Notes: generated from the sequence alone by a model not told the origin. DNA of 61,730 nt from Oscillospiraceae bacterium (GCA_015065865.1 SVPM01000006.1:1-61730); one strand, 5' to 3'. Positions 51,185 through 60,036 are shown, numbered from the stretch's first letter. Numbers and translations are program-made.

Positions 51185-52072
51185 ATGGAGGAAAACCTGA
51201 TTTCCTGCATGGAACGTCACAGCAGCGAGTTTTCGAAAGGTCAGCGGCGCATTGCGGAGTATATTCGCAATCACTATGAAACCGCGTCGTTTATGACGGC
51301 GTTTCGTCTTGGCGAAACGGTGGGGGTGAGCGAATCCACGGTGGTGCGTTTTGCGGCACAACTGGGGTTTGACGGTTATCCCGAACTGCAGCGGGCGATG
51401 CAAAAACTCACCCGCAGCCGCTTGACCTCGGTACAACGCGTGGAGGTCGCTCGTGAGCGTATGAGTGATGATGAAGTGGCGCAAGCAGTGATGTCTTGTG
51501 ACATTCAAAATATTCGGAAAACGTTGGCGGAACTTTCGGAAGAGCAGTTCCGCGAAACGGTGGAAGGCATTGTGTCTGCCCGTCGAGTGTATATTTTCGG
51601 TGCGGGCAGTTGCCAAGCATTGGCGGGTTTTTTGGCGTTTTATCTGAACTTCCTCATTCCCGATGTGAAACTGATCACGCCGGCCGGTGAGGCGGAGATA
51701 TTGGAACAGATCATTCATATCGATGATCAAGACGTGATGATCGGCATCAGTTTTCCGCGCTATTCCTCCCGTTCAGCCAAAACGTTGCATTTTGCCAAAT
51801 CCCGCGGGGCGCGGGTGGTGGCGATCACCGACAGCGCGATGTCACCCATCGCTCGTCTGGCGGACGATTGTCTGTTGGCCCACAGTGATATGGCGACTAT
51901 CGTGGATTCGCTGGTGGCGCCGATGAGCATCATCAACGCACTGCTGGTGGCGGTGTCGCTGAAACGTATGCAGGAAAACCGTCCCGTGCTTTCCCAGTTG
52001 GAGGAACTGTGGGAAACCTATAAAGTATATCAGCCGTTCCGCGAGGATACGGCAGACGGAGATACCGTATGA
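51185..52072 (+). CDS. RpiR/MurR-family transcriptional regulator
   Basis: The 295-residue protein has an N-terminal HTH of the RpiR type (about 1-78, SKGQRRIAEYIRNHYE and VGVSESTVVRFAAQLGFDGY) and a sugar-phosphate-binding SIS domain (about 120-260, YIFGAGSCQALAGF and ISFPRYSSRSAKTL). It probably responds to a phosphosugar. AGGAGGG precedes the ATG by six bases. Its stop overlaps the next start (ATGA), so it heads an operon with metabolic and essential genes, which is unusual for this family. Confidence 0.9.
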   Translation: MEENLISCMERHSSEFSKGQRRIAEYIRNHYETASFMTAFRLGETVGVSESTVVRFAAQLGFDGYPELQRAMQKLTRSRLTSVQRVEVARERMSDDEVAQAVMSCDIQNIRKTLAELSEEQFRETVEGIVSARRVYIFGAGSCQALAGFLAFYLNFLIPDVKLITPAGEAEILEQIIHIDDQDVMIGISFPRYSSRSAKTLHFAKSRGARVVAITDSAMSPIARLADDCLLAHSDMATIVDSLVAPMSIINALLVAVSLKRMQENRPVLSQLEELWETYKVYQPFREDTADGDTV

Positions 52073-53310
52073 AAGTGCTTGTGATCGGAGCCGGTGCCGC
52101 CGGTCTGCTGGCGGCAGGGTTTGCCGCACAAAACGGTCATAGCGTTACGCTTGTCGAACGCAACGCGCGCCCTGCCCGAAAAGTGATGATCACGGGAAAA
52201 GGACGATGCAACGTGACCAACGCGTGTGCGGTGGAGGAGTGTGTGGCCAACACACCGCGTAACGGCAGATTCCTTTACAGTGCGCTCTCCTCCTTCCCCC
52301 CCGAAGCGATGATGGCGTTGGTGGAATCTTACGGTGTTCCCTTGAAGATCGAACGCGGAAACCGTGTTTTTCCGATTTCGGATAAGGCGGTAGACGTGGT
52401 GGATGCCTTGAACGCTTTCGCTGACAAGGGGAAACCCTTGCGTATTCAAGGGCGGGTAACCGGCCTGCTTTTGGATGAGGGGGTATGTTTTGGTGTTCGC
52501 TTGGAGGATGGTCGTGAACCGAAAGCCGATGCGGTGATCATCTGCACGGGCGGCGCTTCGTATCCGCAGACCGGTTCAACCGGCGACGGATACCGCTTGG
52601 CACAGCAGGCGGGGCACACGGTGGTGCCGCCCCGTCCGTCACTGGTACCGCTGGTCTGCCGTGAGGCAGACTGTGCGGCGATGCAGGGGCTGTCGCTGAA
52701 AAACACGGCACTCACGGTGGAAGATACCGCACGCGGCAAGACGTTGTACCGTGATTTCGGTGAGATGCTGTTTACCCATTTCGGTGTATCCGGCCCGATG
52801 ATACTCAGCGCTTCGGCGCATATGACCGATATGCAAGAAGGACGTTACCGCCTGCATATCGACTTGAAACCTGCCCTGTCGGCGGAGCAATTGGATGCCC
52901 GCGTGGTGCGGGAACTTACGGCAGAGCAAAATCGTGCACTCGGCAATATGCTGCCGACACTGCTGCCGCGCAGTATGGTGGTGCCGGCCTGTGAGCGGGC
53001 AGGGCTGGATCCGGCGTGCAAATGTCACACCGTAAGCCGTGAGGAACGGCGGCGGTTGGTGACGGCGCTGAAGGATTGGACGATCACGGTCAGCGGGTTC
53101 CGTCCCATTTCCGAGGCGATCATCACGTCGGGCGGTGTGGCGGTTAAGGAGATCGATGCCAAAACCATGGCATCCAAATTGGTAAAGGGCTTGTATTTTG
53201 CCGGTGAGGTGTTGGATGTGGATGCCTACACGGGCGGATTTAATTTGCAAATTGCGTTTGCCACCGGTGCGGCGGCGGGACGCGGAATTGAAAGGATGCA
53301 AGAGATATGA
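52069..53310 (+). CDS. HI0933-type NAD(P)/FAD-dependent oxidoreductase
   Basis: The 413-residue flavoprotein begins VLVIGAGAAGLLAAGF and has the HI0933 family motifs RKVMITGKGRCNVTNACA, CTGGASYPQTGSTGDGY, FTHFGVSGPMIL and GEVLDVDAYTGGFNLQIA. Members are cytoplasmic flavoproteins of unsettled function. It overlaps the RpiR gene and cmk by 4 bp at each end, so translation is coupled. Confidence 0.9.
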   Translation: MKVLVIGAGAAGLLAAGFAAQNGHSVTLVERNARPARKVMITGKGRCNVTNACAVEECVANTPRNGRFLYSALSSFPPEAMMALVESYGVPLKIERGNRVFPISDKAVDVVDALNAFADKGKPLRIQGRVTGLLLDEGVCFGVRLEDGREPKADAVIICTGGASYPQTGSTGDGYRLAQQAGHTVVPPRPSLVPLVCREADCAAMQGLSLKNTALTVEDTARGKTLYRDFGEMLFTHFGVSGPMILSASAHMTDMQEGRYRLHIDLKPALSAEQLDARVVRELTAEQNRALGNMLPTLLPRSMVVPACERAGLDPACKCHTVSREERRRLVTALKDWTITVSGFRPISEAIITSGGVAVKEIDAKTMASKLVKGLYFAGEVLDVDAYTGGFNLQIAFATGAAAGRGIERMQEI

Positions 53311-53990
53311 AAACGATTGCGATTGCGATTGACGGACCCGCGGGTGCGGGGAAATCCACGGTGGCCCGCGCTTTGGCGGCCAAATTGGGATACATCTACG
53401 TAGATACGGGTGCACTTTACCGCGCGGTGGGGTATGCGGTGTCCGCCGCAGGCGGCGATTGGCGCGACGAAGCAACGGTGGTGGGACATCTGCCGAAAAT
53501 CGAAGTGTCGCTCAAATATGTGGACGGTGCTCAGCGTGTGTTCGTGAACGGGGAGGACGTCAGCGACCGCATTCGCACCCCCGAGATGTCGATGGCGGCA
53601 TCCGCGGTGTCGGCGTTGCCGCCCGTGCGGGAATTTTTGTTCCGTTTGCAACAGGATATGGCGGCGAAGAACAACGTGGTGATGGACGGCCGTGATATCG
53701 GCACGGTGGTGTTGCCTCATGCCGATGTGAAGATCTTTTTGTCTGCCACTGCCGAAGCACGTGCCGAACGCCGCCGCTTGGAATTGTTGGAAAAGGGGCA
53801 GGATGTACCGTTTGATGAAGTGCTTGCCGATATGAAGAAACGGGACTACGACGATTCTCACCGCGCGATCGCACCGCTTCGTCAAGCGGAAGATGCCGTG
53901 GCGGTGGATACCACCGATATGTCGTTGCAGGAATCCATCGAATATATGTTGAAACTGGTGGAGGATTCTTTGGAGGAGAAACAGGTATGA
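53307..53990 (+). CDS. cmk: Cytidylate kinase
   Basis: The 227-residue kinase phosphorylates CMP and dCMP. The P-loop IDGPAGAGKSTVARALA starts at residue 8, with YVDTGALYRAVGYAV, MDGRDIGTVVLPHADVKIFL and the lid region RDYDDSHRAIAPLRQAEDA. It overlaps both neighbours by 4 bp. The order cmk-plsC-ispH-rpsA is common in clostridia. Confidence 0.95.
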   Translation: MKTIAIAIDGPAGAGKSTVARALAAKLGYIYVDTGALYRAVGYAVSAAGGDWRDEATVVGHLPKIEVSLKYVDGAQRVFVNGEDVSDRIRTPEMSMAASAVSALPPVREFLFRLQQDMAAKNNVVMDGRDIGTVVLPHADVKIFLSATAEARAERRRLELLEKGQDVPFDEVLADMKKRDYDDSHRAIAPLRQAEDAVAVDTTDMSLQESIEYMLKLVEDSLEEKQV

Positions 53991-54577
53991 CCGACCGTAT
54001 CATCAAGGCCATTCTGCGCCCGATCGTGTTGTTGACACATCCGTGCAAACTGGTGGGGCGTGAAAAGATCCCCGCGGACGGAAAGGTGATCTTGTGTTCC
54101 AATCACCTTTCCAACTGGGACCCTGTGTTACTGTTGCTTTCTCAGCCGCGTCGCATTGCGTTTATGGCCAAGGAAGAACTGTTCCGTTTCAAGCCGCTGG
54201 GCTGGTTGATCGGTCGCATCTTCGGTGCGTTTCCCGTTGCGCGCGGCAAAGGGGATACGGGGGCGTTGGATGCCGGTGCACGTGCCATCGAAAGCGGCGA
54301 TATGATGGGCATTTTTCCTGAGGGCACGCGTTCGAAAGACGGACGGTTGATGCGGTTCAAATCCGGTGCGGCGTTGATCGCGGCACGCACGGGTGCTTCG
54401 GTGTTGCCGGTGGGGATCGACCGCCGTGCCAAAGCGTTTCGGCGGGTGACCGTTACGATCGGCGATCTCATTACACCCGAGGAACTGCACCTTGCGGGGG
54501 ATACGCCCGATCTGCGATATGCCACCCGACTGATGCGGGAGCGGGTGCAGGCGTTATCGGGACAGGAGGCGATGTGA
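53987..54577 (+). CDS. plsC: 1-Acyl-glycerol-3-phosphate acyltransferase
   Basis: The 196-residue membrane-associated acyltransferase has the catalytic NHLSNWDP (HX4D) motif near residue 40, followed by FMAKEELFRFKPLGWLI, and the FPEGTRSKDGRL motif that binds glycerol phosphate. It makes phosphatidic acid. It overlaps cmk by 4 bp and its stop overlaps the ispH start (TGATG). Confidence 0.92.
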   Translation: MTDRIIKAILRPIVLLTHPCKLVGREKIPADGKVILCSNHLSNWDPVLLLLSQPRRIAFMAKEELFRFKPLGWLIGRIFGAFPVARGKGDTGALDAGARAIESGDMMGIFPEGTRSKDGRLMRFKSGAALIAARTGASVLPVGIDRRAKAFRRVTVTIGDLITPEELHLAGDTPDLRYATRLMRERVQALSGQEAM

Positions 54578-56631
54578 TGGCGACCGTTCGTTTGGCCGAA
54601 AGTGCCGGTTTCTGTTTTGGTGTGAACAAAGCGGTGGATACCGTATACCGCCTGCTTTCCGAGGGGAAACGTGTGTGTACACTCGGCCCTATCATCCACA
54701 ACCCGCAGGTGGTGGAGGATATGGCGGCACGCGGTGTGAGCATCGTATCCTCGCCCGATGAAGTGCCGAAGGATGCCGTGTTGGTAATTCGTTCACACGG
54801 TGTCCCCGCCGCGGTATATGCCGAAACGGAATTGCTCGGATTGTCCGTTTGCGATGCAACCTGCCCGTTCGTTGCCAAGATTCACCGCATCGTGCGTGAG
54901 CGTTCGGCGGCGGGGGATACGGTGCTGATCGCAGGGGATGCCACCCATCCGGAGGTGATCGGCATCCGCGGACACTGTGAAGGCCCGTCATTCGTGTTCT
55001 CGACCCCCGAAGAATTGGAAAATCTGTTGTTAAATTCCACAATAGATTTAGACCAACCTTTGTCGATTGTAGCGCAAACGACATTTCACGCAGAAATTTG
55101 GAAAAAATGCGTAAAGATTTCAAAAAAACACTGTACAAATCTTTCTGTTTTTGATACAATATGTAATGCTACCGCAAAAAGACAGCAAGAAGCGGCGGCT
55201 TTATCACGTGAATGTGATAAAATGGTTATAGTCGGCGGACGGCAGAGTTCCAACACAGCCAAGCTGCGGGACGTCTGTGCGGAGAACGCACCCACCCTGC
55301 TTATCGAGACAGCGGACGAGTTGTCGCGCGAGCAGTTTGCGGGTGTGCGATCCGTGGGGATCACCGCCGGGGCATCTACCCCCGCCGATATTATAAAGGA
55401 GGTACTTTCAACCATGTCCGAAATTGTCAACAACGAAGAAATCCAGGCGCAGGAAACCGTCGCCGAGGTCAAGTCGCCCGACGAAATGACCTTTGAAGAA
55501 CTGATGGAATCCTCTCTTGAGAGCATGAACAGCAACGACCGCGTGCGCGGTATCGTGGTGTCCATTGCGCCCAATGAAGTTCAGGTCGAGGTCGTCGGCC
55601 GCAAGCAGACCGGTTACGTTCCCGCGGATGAACTCAGCGCGGATCCTAACGCCAATCCGTCCGATATCGTGAAGATCGGCGATGAATTGGAACTGCTCAT
55701 TATGCGTACCAACGATCAGGAAGGCACCATTATGCTTTCCAAAAAGCGCATTGACGCGCAGAAAGGCTGGGACACGGTTGTTGCTGCCTCCGAAAGCGGT
55801 GAGATCCTCACCGGCGTTGTGACCGACGTTATCAAAGGCGGCGTGTTGGCTGTGACCAACGGCGTGCGCGTGTTTATCCCTGCTTCGCAGGCTTCCGCAT
55901 CCCGTATGGAAGATCTCACTCCTCTGCTCAAGCAGGAAGTGCAGTTCCGCATTATTGAAGTGAATCAGGGCCGCCGCCGTGCGGTGGGTTCCGTCCGTTC
56001 GGTGGCTCGCGATGCGCGCCGTGAGCAGGAAGCTGCTTTCTGGGCACAGGCGGAAGTCGGCCAGAAGTACACCGGTACCGTCAAGTCCCTCACTTCCTAC
56101 GGTGCGTTCGTGGATCTGGGCGGTGTGGACGGTATGGTGCACATTTCCGAACTGTCTTGGTCTCGCGTGAAGCATCCGTCCGACGTTGTCAACGTGGGCG
56201 ACGTTGTGGAAGTGTACATCCGTGATCTGGATACCGAGAAGAAGAAGATCTCGCTTGGCTACCGCAAGGCGGAAGACAATCCGTGGGAGATCTTCAAGGC
56301 AAACTACCCCGTGGGTTCGGTCGTCACCGCGAAGATCGTGGGTATGACCACCTTCGGCGCGTTTGCTCAGATCATCCCCGGCATCGATGGCTTGATCCAC
56401 ATTTCGCAGATTGCGGATCGCCGTATTGAGAAGCCGCAGGATGAACTGAAGAACGGTCAGGAAGTCACCGTGAAGATCACCGCCGTGGACTACGATGCGA
56501 AGCGCATCAGCCTGTCCATCCGTGCGTTGCTCGAGGATGCCGCTCCCGCTGAAGAAGTTGCGGAAGAGGTTGCCGAAGAAGTTGCGGAAGAAGCTGTTGA
56601 GGAAACCGCCGAAGTCGCGACCGAGGAATAA
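54577..56631 (+). CDS. ispH: IspH-ribosomal protein S1 fusion
   Basis: The 684-residue protein joins two proteins. Residues 1-279 are HMBPP reductase, which makes IPP and DMAPP with a 4Fe-4S cluster (ESAGFCFGVNKAV, the cysteine in CDATCPFVAKIH, and FDTICNATAKRQ). The rest resembles ribosomal protein S1 with four S1 domains (about 330-395, 410-478, 495-565, 578-648) and an acidic Glu/Val/Ala tail. This fusion is known in Clostridia. The ATG at 54577 has AGGAGG seven bases upstream. An internal AAAGGAGG (55395-55402) and ATG (55414) at the joint could give a separate S1 of 405 residues. The stretch about 55015-55230 is unusually AT-rich. Confidence 0.92.
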   Translation: MATVRLAESAGFCFGVNKAVDTVYRLLSEGKRVCTLGPIIHNPQVVEDMAARGVSIVSSPDEVPKDAVLVIRSHGVPAAVYAETELLGLSVCDATCPFVAKIHRIVRERSAAGDTVLIAGDATHPEVIGIRGHCEGPSFVFSTPEELENLLLNSTIDLDQPLSIVAQTTFHAEIWKKCVKISKKHCTNLSVFDTICNATAKRQQEAAALSRECDKMVIVGGRQSSNTAKLRDVCAENAPTLLIETADELSREQFAGVRSVGITAGASTPADIIKEVLSTMSEIVNNEEIQAQETVAEVKSPDEMTFEELMESSLESMNSNDRVRGIVVSIAPNEVQVEVVGRKQTGYVPADELSADPNANPSDIVKIGDELELLIMRTNDQEGTIMLSKKRIDAQKGWDTVVAASESGEILTGVVTDVIKGGVLAVTNGVRVFIPASQASASRMEDLTPLLKQEVQFRIIEVNQGRRRAVGSVRSVARDARREQEAAFWAQAEVGQKYTGTVKSLTSYGAFVDLGGVDGMVHISELSWSRVKHPSDVVNVGDVVEVYIRDLDTEKKKISLGYRKAEDNPWEIFKANYPVGSVVTAKIVGMTTFGAFAQIIPGIDGLIHISQIADRRIEKPQDELKNGQEVTVKITAVDYDAKRISLSIRALLEDAAPAEEVAEEVAEEVAEEAVEETAEVATEE
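55395..55416 (+). promoter_or_regulatory. rpsA: Internal ribosome site and start for S1 in the fusion gene
   Basis: AAAGGAGG (55395-55402) lies 11 bases before an in-frame ATG (55414) starting MSEIVNNEEIQ, at the domain border. It may be a working second start or a relic of two genes. Confidence 0.6.
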
Positions 56632-56641
56632 TCCGAAAATG

Positions 56642-56679
56642 AAAATCCCGTTTGTGCAACGCACAAACGGGATTTTTTG
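56642..56679 (+). terminator. Terminator after ispH-rpsA
   Basis: AAAATCCCGTTTGTGC and GCACAAACGGGATTTT, loop AAC, T run. Confidence 0.9.
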
Positions 56680-56684
56680 ATGGT

Positions 56685-57848
56685 TTACATTTTGTCGTAT
56701 GCCCCCGCATACTCACCGCCGCCAAGCAGACGACAGGTGGTGAGGGAGTGGATCTCCACCGTGTAGGATACGCCGTCCGCGGTATAGCGAAGGGTGTTAT
56801 CCGCAATTTTAAGATCGGGCGTACTGCTCGTGCGGGTGGCAGCGGATATGCTGATCTCTTGCTCATTGCCATCGCTGTACCATAAACCGTCCATCACTTT
56901 CCAAAGGATGTTTTCGGCTTTTTTGAGATCCATTTTGTCGGCATTGGCGGTGGAATCGCCGTTCCATACCCGCAAGGCGCGGCAAAAATGTTTGTAATCT
57001 TTGGCATCTTCATAATCATCCGCCGCGTTAAACGCATCTTGTGCGGCGTTGAAATCACCCTCGCGCAGTGCCGTCAACGCCGTGTCGTACAACCGCGCTT
57101 TGGCAGCCTGCAATTCGGCAGGGGCGCTTTTGGCGTTGCCGGCTTTGGTGAAATAGTCCGCTGCGGCGAGATCGTTGCCGGCTTCTACCGCCTCCATGCC
57201 CAGAGAATAGTAGGCAAAGCCAAGGTATTCCTCGCTGTTGCTGTACGGCACGATAGCGGAAAACGCTTCGGCGGCGGCAAGATACTTATGCGCTTCGATC
57301 AGTTTGCGCGCCTTCTTGTATTGTACCTGCGGCAGAATGAGCAGACTCACCACCAACACGATGGCCAACACGGCACCCCCCGTGCTGACACCCAGAACCA
57401 AGAATTTGCGTTTCCGCTTATGGTCGGTGTGTGCACGATGGGCATCCGCTTGCCGCGCTTCTTCTTTTTCGCGGCGGGCATTCTCTGCTTCGGCGGCGAG
57501 GTCATCGGCCTTTTGTTGATATTCCGTCGCCAACGCGTCGGCATCGCGATACCCTGCAATACTCCGCATCAGGTCCGCCTTGCCTTGCCACGAGATGCGG
57601 TCAACGCCTTGACGTTTGACCGCTTGGGCGTAAATTGCCTCGCGGTTACAATCTTCCGCACGGGCAAAGCAAGAGGCCGCTCGTGCGGCGGCATCCTCAT
57701 AATCACCCGCGCTCAAAAACAATTTAGCGGCGGTTTCAAAATCGCCGAATGAGGCAGCGCGGCTTTCCAGCGCTGCCGCTTGCGCGTAGGTACAAGCGGG
57801 ACACTTACCCGCTGCATTCAAAGGGGTGTTGCATTTGTCACATACCAT
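56685..57848 (-). CDS. Zinc-ribbon, single-helix membrane protein with TPR-like ectodomain
   Basis: The 387-residue protein has an N-terminal zinc ribbon (C3, C6, C16, C19), an alpha-helical part (about 20-110) with TPR-like repeats rich in alanine, and a charged coiled coil (about 105-147). One membrane helix (about 149-173), a second set of TPR-like helices (about 175-295) and a C-terminal beta-rich domain with LRYTADGVSYTVEIHSL follow. I do not recognise a family. Orientation from the zinc ribbon and positive charges puts the N-terminus inside. AAGGAGTG is eight bases before the ATG. It follows the phosphoesterase gene by 35 bp. Confidence 0.7.
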   Translation of the reverse strand: MVCDKCNTPLNAAGKCPACTYAQAAALESRAASFGDFETAAKLFLSAGDYEDAAARAASCFARAEDCNREAIYAQAVKRQGVDRISWQGKADLMRSIAGYRDADALATEYQQKADDLAAEAENARREKEEARQADAHRAHTDHKRKRKFLVLGVSTGGAVLAIVLVVSLLILPQVQYKKARKLIEAHKYLAAAEAFSAIVPYSNSEEYLGFAYYSLGMEAVEAGNDLAAADYFTKAGNAKSAPAELQAAKARLYDTALTALREGDFNAAQDAFNAADDYEDAKDYKHFCRALRVWNGDSTANADKMDLKKAENILWKVMDGLWYSDGNEQEISISAATRTSSTPDLKIADNTLRYTADGVSYTVEIHSLTTCRLLGGGEYAGAYDKM

Positions 57849-57883
57849 ATGAATATCACTCCTTTGCTATAGTATAACGAATT

Positions 57884-58606
57884 TTACGTGTCGTTGTCAA
57901 GCGGTTGCAGATGAACAAACACCAATTCGGTCGGATTGCCGAAACGGGGGAAGGGTGCCGTATTGGAAAGTCCGCGACTGACCACCAACCGCCCTTCGTA
58001 TAAGTCGCCCGTGTGCCGTGGGAAGAATCCCTGTCCCGGCGCAAAAACACCGCGCTTTCCCAAACGCCATTGACCGCCGTGAGCGTGTCCCGCAAGGGTG
58101 AGGTCGATGGAAAGGTCACGGATATAGGCGGAATAGTATTCGGGGTGATGGCATAACAAGAGTTTGAATCCGTCTTGTGCTGCAAATTGTTTGAGAAATT
58201 CGATATTCGGTGACGGCGAAGATACGAAATGCCCTTGCCTTACACCGTGAACAAAACCGGAAGCCAACCCGCCCACCGTCAAACCGCAAACCGTTGTCCA
58301 TTCGTTTTGCAACAGCGTCACACCGCATGCGCGGATTTGATCGTCTTGTGCAGGGGTGGTGCGCTCGTGGTTGCCGTAGGTATATATCGTCGGTGCCAGT
58401 GCGGCACACGCCTGCAAAAACGGCAGAGTATCGGGAGAATCGTCAAGGCGATCGAACAGATCGCCTGTGATAGCGATGATATCGGGTTCAGCCTTTTGCA
58501 GAGCGGCCGATACAAGGCGGGTGGGGCGGCCGTGCAGATCGGATACGTGCGCCACGGCAAGCGGCGCGGAAATGCCCGCGGATACCGTGTAGTGGGTGAG
58601 TTGCAT
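57884..58606 (-). CDS. Metallophosphoesterase (YkuE-like)
   Basis: The 240-residue protein has the calcineurin-type metal motifs VSDLHG, GDLFD, GNHE, CHHPEYYSAY and AGHAHGGQW. YkuE-like proteins are Firmicute phosphoesterases associated with the cell surface or cytoplasm; no signal peptide is visible here and the substrate is unknown. It is divergent from the AEC transporter and probably co-transcribed with the following zinc-ribbon membrane protein. Confidence 0.88.
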   Translation of the reverse strand: MQLTHYTVSAGISAPLAVAHVSDLHGRPTRLVSAALQKAEPDIIAITGDLFDRLDDSPDTLPFLQACAALAPTIYTYGNHERTTPAQDDQIRACGVTLLQNEWTTVCGLTVGGLASGFVHGVRQGHFVSSPSPNIEFLKQFAAQDGFKLLLCHHPEYYSAYIRDLSIDLTLAGHAHGGQWRLGKRGVFAPGQGFFPRHTGDLYEGRLVVSRGLSNTAPFPRFGNPTELVFVHLQPLDNDT

Positions 58607-58686
58607 ATAGGTACACGCCTTTCTGTAAAAGTCGTTTACATTATAACATTGTTACGTTACCTTTTGTCAATTCTATCGACAAAAGG

Positions 58687-58715
58687 TTTACAATTTTGAA
58701 ACAATGCGGTATACT
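58687..58715 (+). promoter_or_regulatory. Promoter of the AEC transporter gene
   Basis: TTTACA (58687-58692), 17 bp, TATACT (58710-58715). Confidence 0.75.
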
Positions 58716-58740
58716 GTCACTCGAATAGGAAGGTGTTCGT

Positions 58741-59646
58741 ATGATCGTTGTGTTTGAACAGGTGTTGGTGCTGTTTGTGTTTGCGGCCGTGGGCTATGTG
58801 CTGACACGATGCGGCGTGGTGGACGGCACGCACGGCGGCTTGCTTTCAAAACTGTTGGTGTTTGTGTTTTTGCCTTGTAACGTGTTCAAGACCTTCGCCA
58901 CCCGTTTCACGGTGGTGTATCTGCGTGATCACGGGGTGGAGATGCTCCTCTCGTGCGGTGTGTTGGTCGTGGTAGCGGTGGCGGCGCATTTGCTCGGTCG
59001 TCTGCTTGGTCGTGAACGGTATGAAGGGCGGGTATACGAATACTCGATGGTGGTGCCGAACGCGGGGTATATGGGTTATGCTTTGGCGGAAAGTCTGCTC
59101 GGGGCCACGGCACTGCTCAATATGATGCTGTTTAATCTGCCCATTTCGGTGTACACCTATACCATTGGATTTTGTATGCTCACCAAGCGCCGGTTGTCTT
59201 TGCGAAAACTGTGCAACCCCGTGATCATTTCGATGTTGCTCGGTACCGCCGCGGGGTTGCTCTCGCTGCCGCTGCCTCAGGTGCTTTTGGAAGCGCTGGA
59301 CAGCGCGGCGGGATGCATGGCACCTGCGGCGATGTTGCTCACGGGTATTGTGGTTGCGGGATACAAGTTTTCCGCTCTGCTCACGAATTGGCGCACCTAC
59401 GTTGTCACGGCTGTACGTCTGTTCGTGTTACCGCTGGCGGTGGGCGGTGCGTTGTGGTTGTGGGTGTCACCCGCTGTGGCGCAAACGGCGGTGCTGATCT
59501 ATGCGATGCCGTGCGGACTGAACAGCGTGGTGTTTCCGAAATCGGTGGGGGAGAATTGCACCTACGGCGCGAGCCTGGCGCTTATCTCCAGCGTGTGCGC
59601 GTGTGTAAGCATCCCGCTTGTGTTCTCGTTGTTCGGAATCGGATAG
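58741..59646 (+). CDS. AEC-family transporter (auxin efflux carrier fold)
   Basis: A 301-residue membrane protein with about ten helices in two inverted halves, as in the AEC/bile-acid-related fold. It has LVFVFLPCNVFKTFATRF near residue 40, VVPNAGYMGYALAES near 100 and the second-half AMPCGLNSVVFPKSVG. Bacterial relatives carry malate, malonate or other small carboxylates, so the substrate cannot be named. The gene is transcribed alone and ends with a terminator. Confidence 0.88.
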   Translation: MIVVFEQVLVLFVFAAVGYVLTRCGVVDGTHGGLLSKLLVFVFLPCNVFKTFATRFTVVYLRDHGVEMLLSCGVLVVVAVAAHLLGRLLGRERYEGRVYEYSMVVPNAGYMGYALAESLLGATALLNMMLFNLPISVYTYTIGFCMLTKRRLSLRKLCNPVIISMLLGTAAGLLSLPLPQVLLEALDSAAGCMAPAAMLLTGIVVAGYKFSALLTNWRTYVVTAVRLFVLPLAVGGALWLWVSPAVAQTAVLIYAMPCGLNSVVFPKSVGENCTYGASLALISSVCACVSIPLVFSLFGIG

Positions 59647-59677
59647 GGTGCGGCGCTCTGACTTTCGCATAACACTC

Positions 59678-59719
59678 AAAAAAAGGAACAGACCCCAAAG
59701 CGGGACTGTTCCTTTTTTT
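59678..59719 (+). terminator. Terminator after AEC transporter
   Basis: AAAAAAAGGAACAG and CTGTTCCTTTTTTT stem. Confidence 0.85.
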
Positions 59720-59743
59720 GGAGCGGCTGATGGGAGTCTGAAC
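59719..59743 (-). pseudogene. Partial copy of the tRNA-Gly 3' end
   Basis: The 20 bases at 59719-59738 are identical to the 3' end of the tRNA-Gly gene (59885-59904), including CCA. The match then breaks off after one inserted base. It is not a functional tRNA. Confidence 0.75.
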
Positions 59744-59847
59744 ACGGGGTTTGTACCGACATACTGCTTATTTGGTCTTACAGCATACAAACCCTTGTGC
59801 ATTCTTTACGGAATGCGGGGTTCGACTCTTCAAATGGACTGCTGTAA

Positions 59848-59884
59848 CAACAAAGAACACTCTAAAAGAGTGTTCTTTGTTGTT
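59848..59884 (-). terminator. Terminator after tRNA-Gly
   Basis: ACAACAAAGAACACTC and GAGTGTTCTTTGTTGT form a 16-bp stem directly after the tRNA CCA end. Confidence 0.8.
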
Positions 59885-59958
59885 GGAGCGGCTGATGGGA
59901 GTCGAACCCACCTCCGAAGCTTGGGAAGCTTCTATTCTACCGATGAACTACAGCCGCA
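59885..59958 (-). tRNA. tRNA-Gly (CCC anticodon)
   Basis: A complete cloverleaf on the minus strand with encoded CCA. The acceptor GCGGCTG pairs with CAGCCGC and the discriminator is U, as in bacterial glycine tRNAs. The anticodon stem GAAGC/GCTTC encloses TTCCCAA, so the anticodon reads CCC. The T arm holds GGTTCGACTCC. Confidence 0.93.
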
Positions 59959-60036
59959 TATTGCATTGTGTGAACACTAGTCTAACACAAAGTCCCCGAA
60001 AAATCAAGAGGAAATTTAGCGATAACCAAAAGAAAA

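Noticed and set aside
55408-56664. 418-residue minus-strand frame opposite S1
   Set aside because: Shadow of a highly expressed gene with strong codon bias; no start signals.
59719-59958. Integrated element between two tRNA-Gly attachment sites
   Set aside because: Only about 150 bp lie between the copies, with no integrase or cargo; at most a scar, so it is listed only as an observation.
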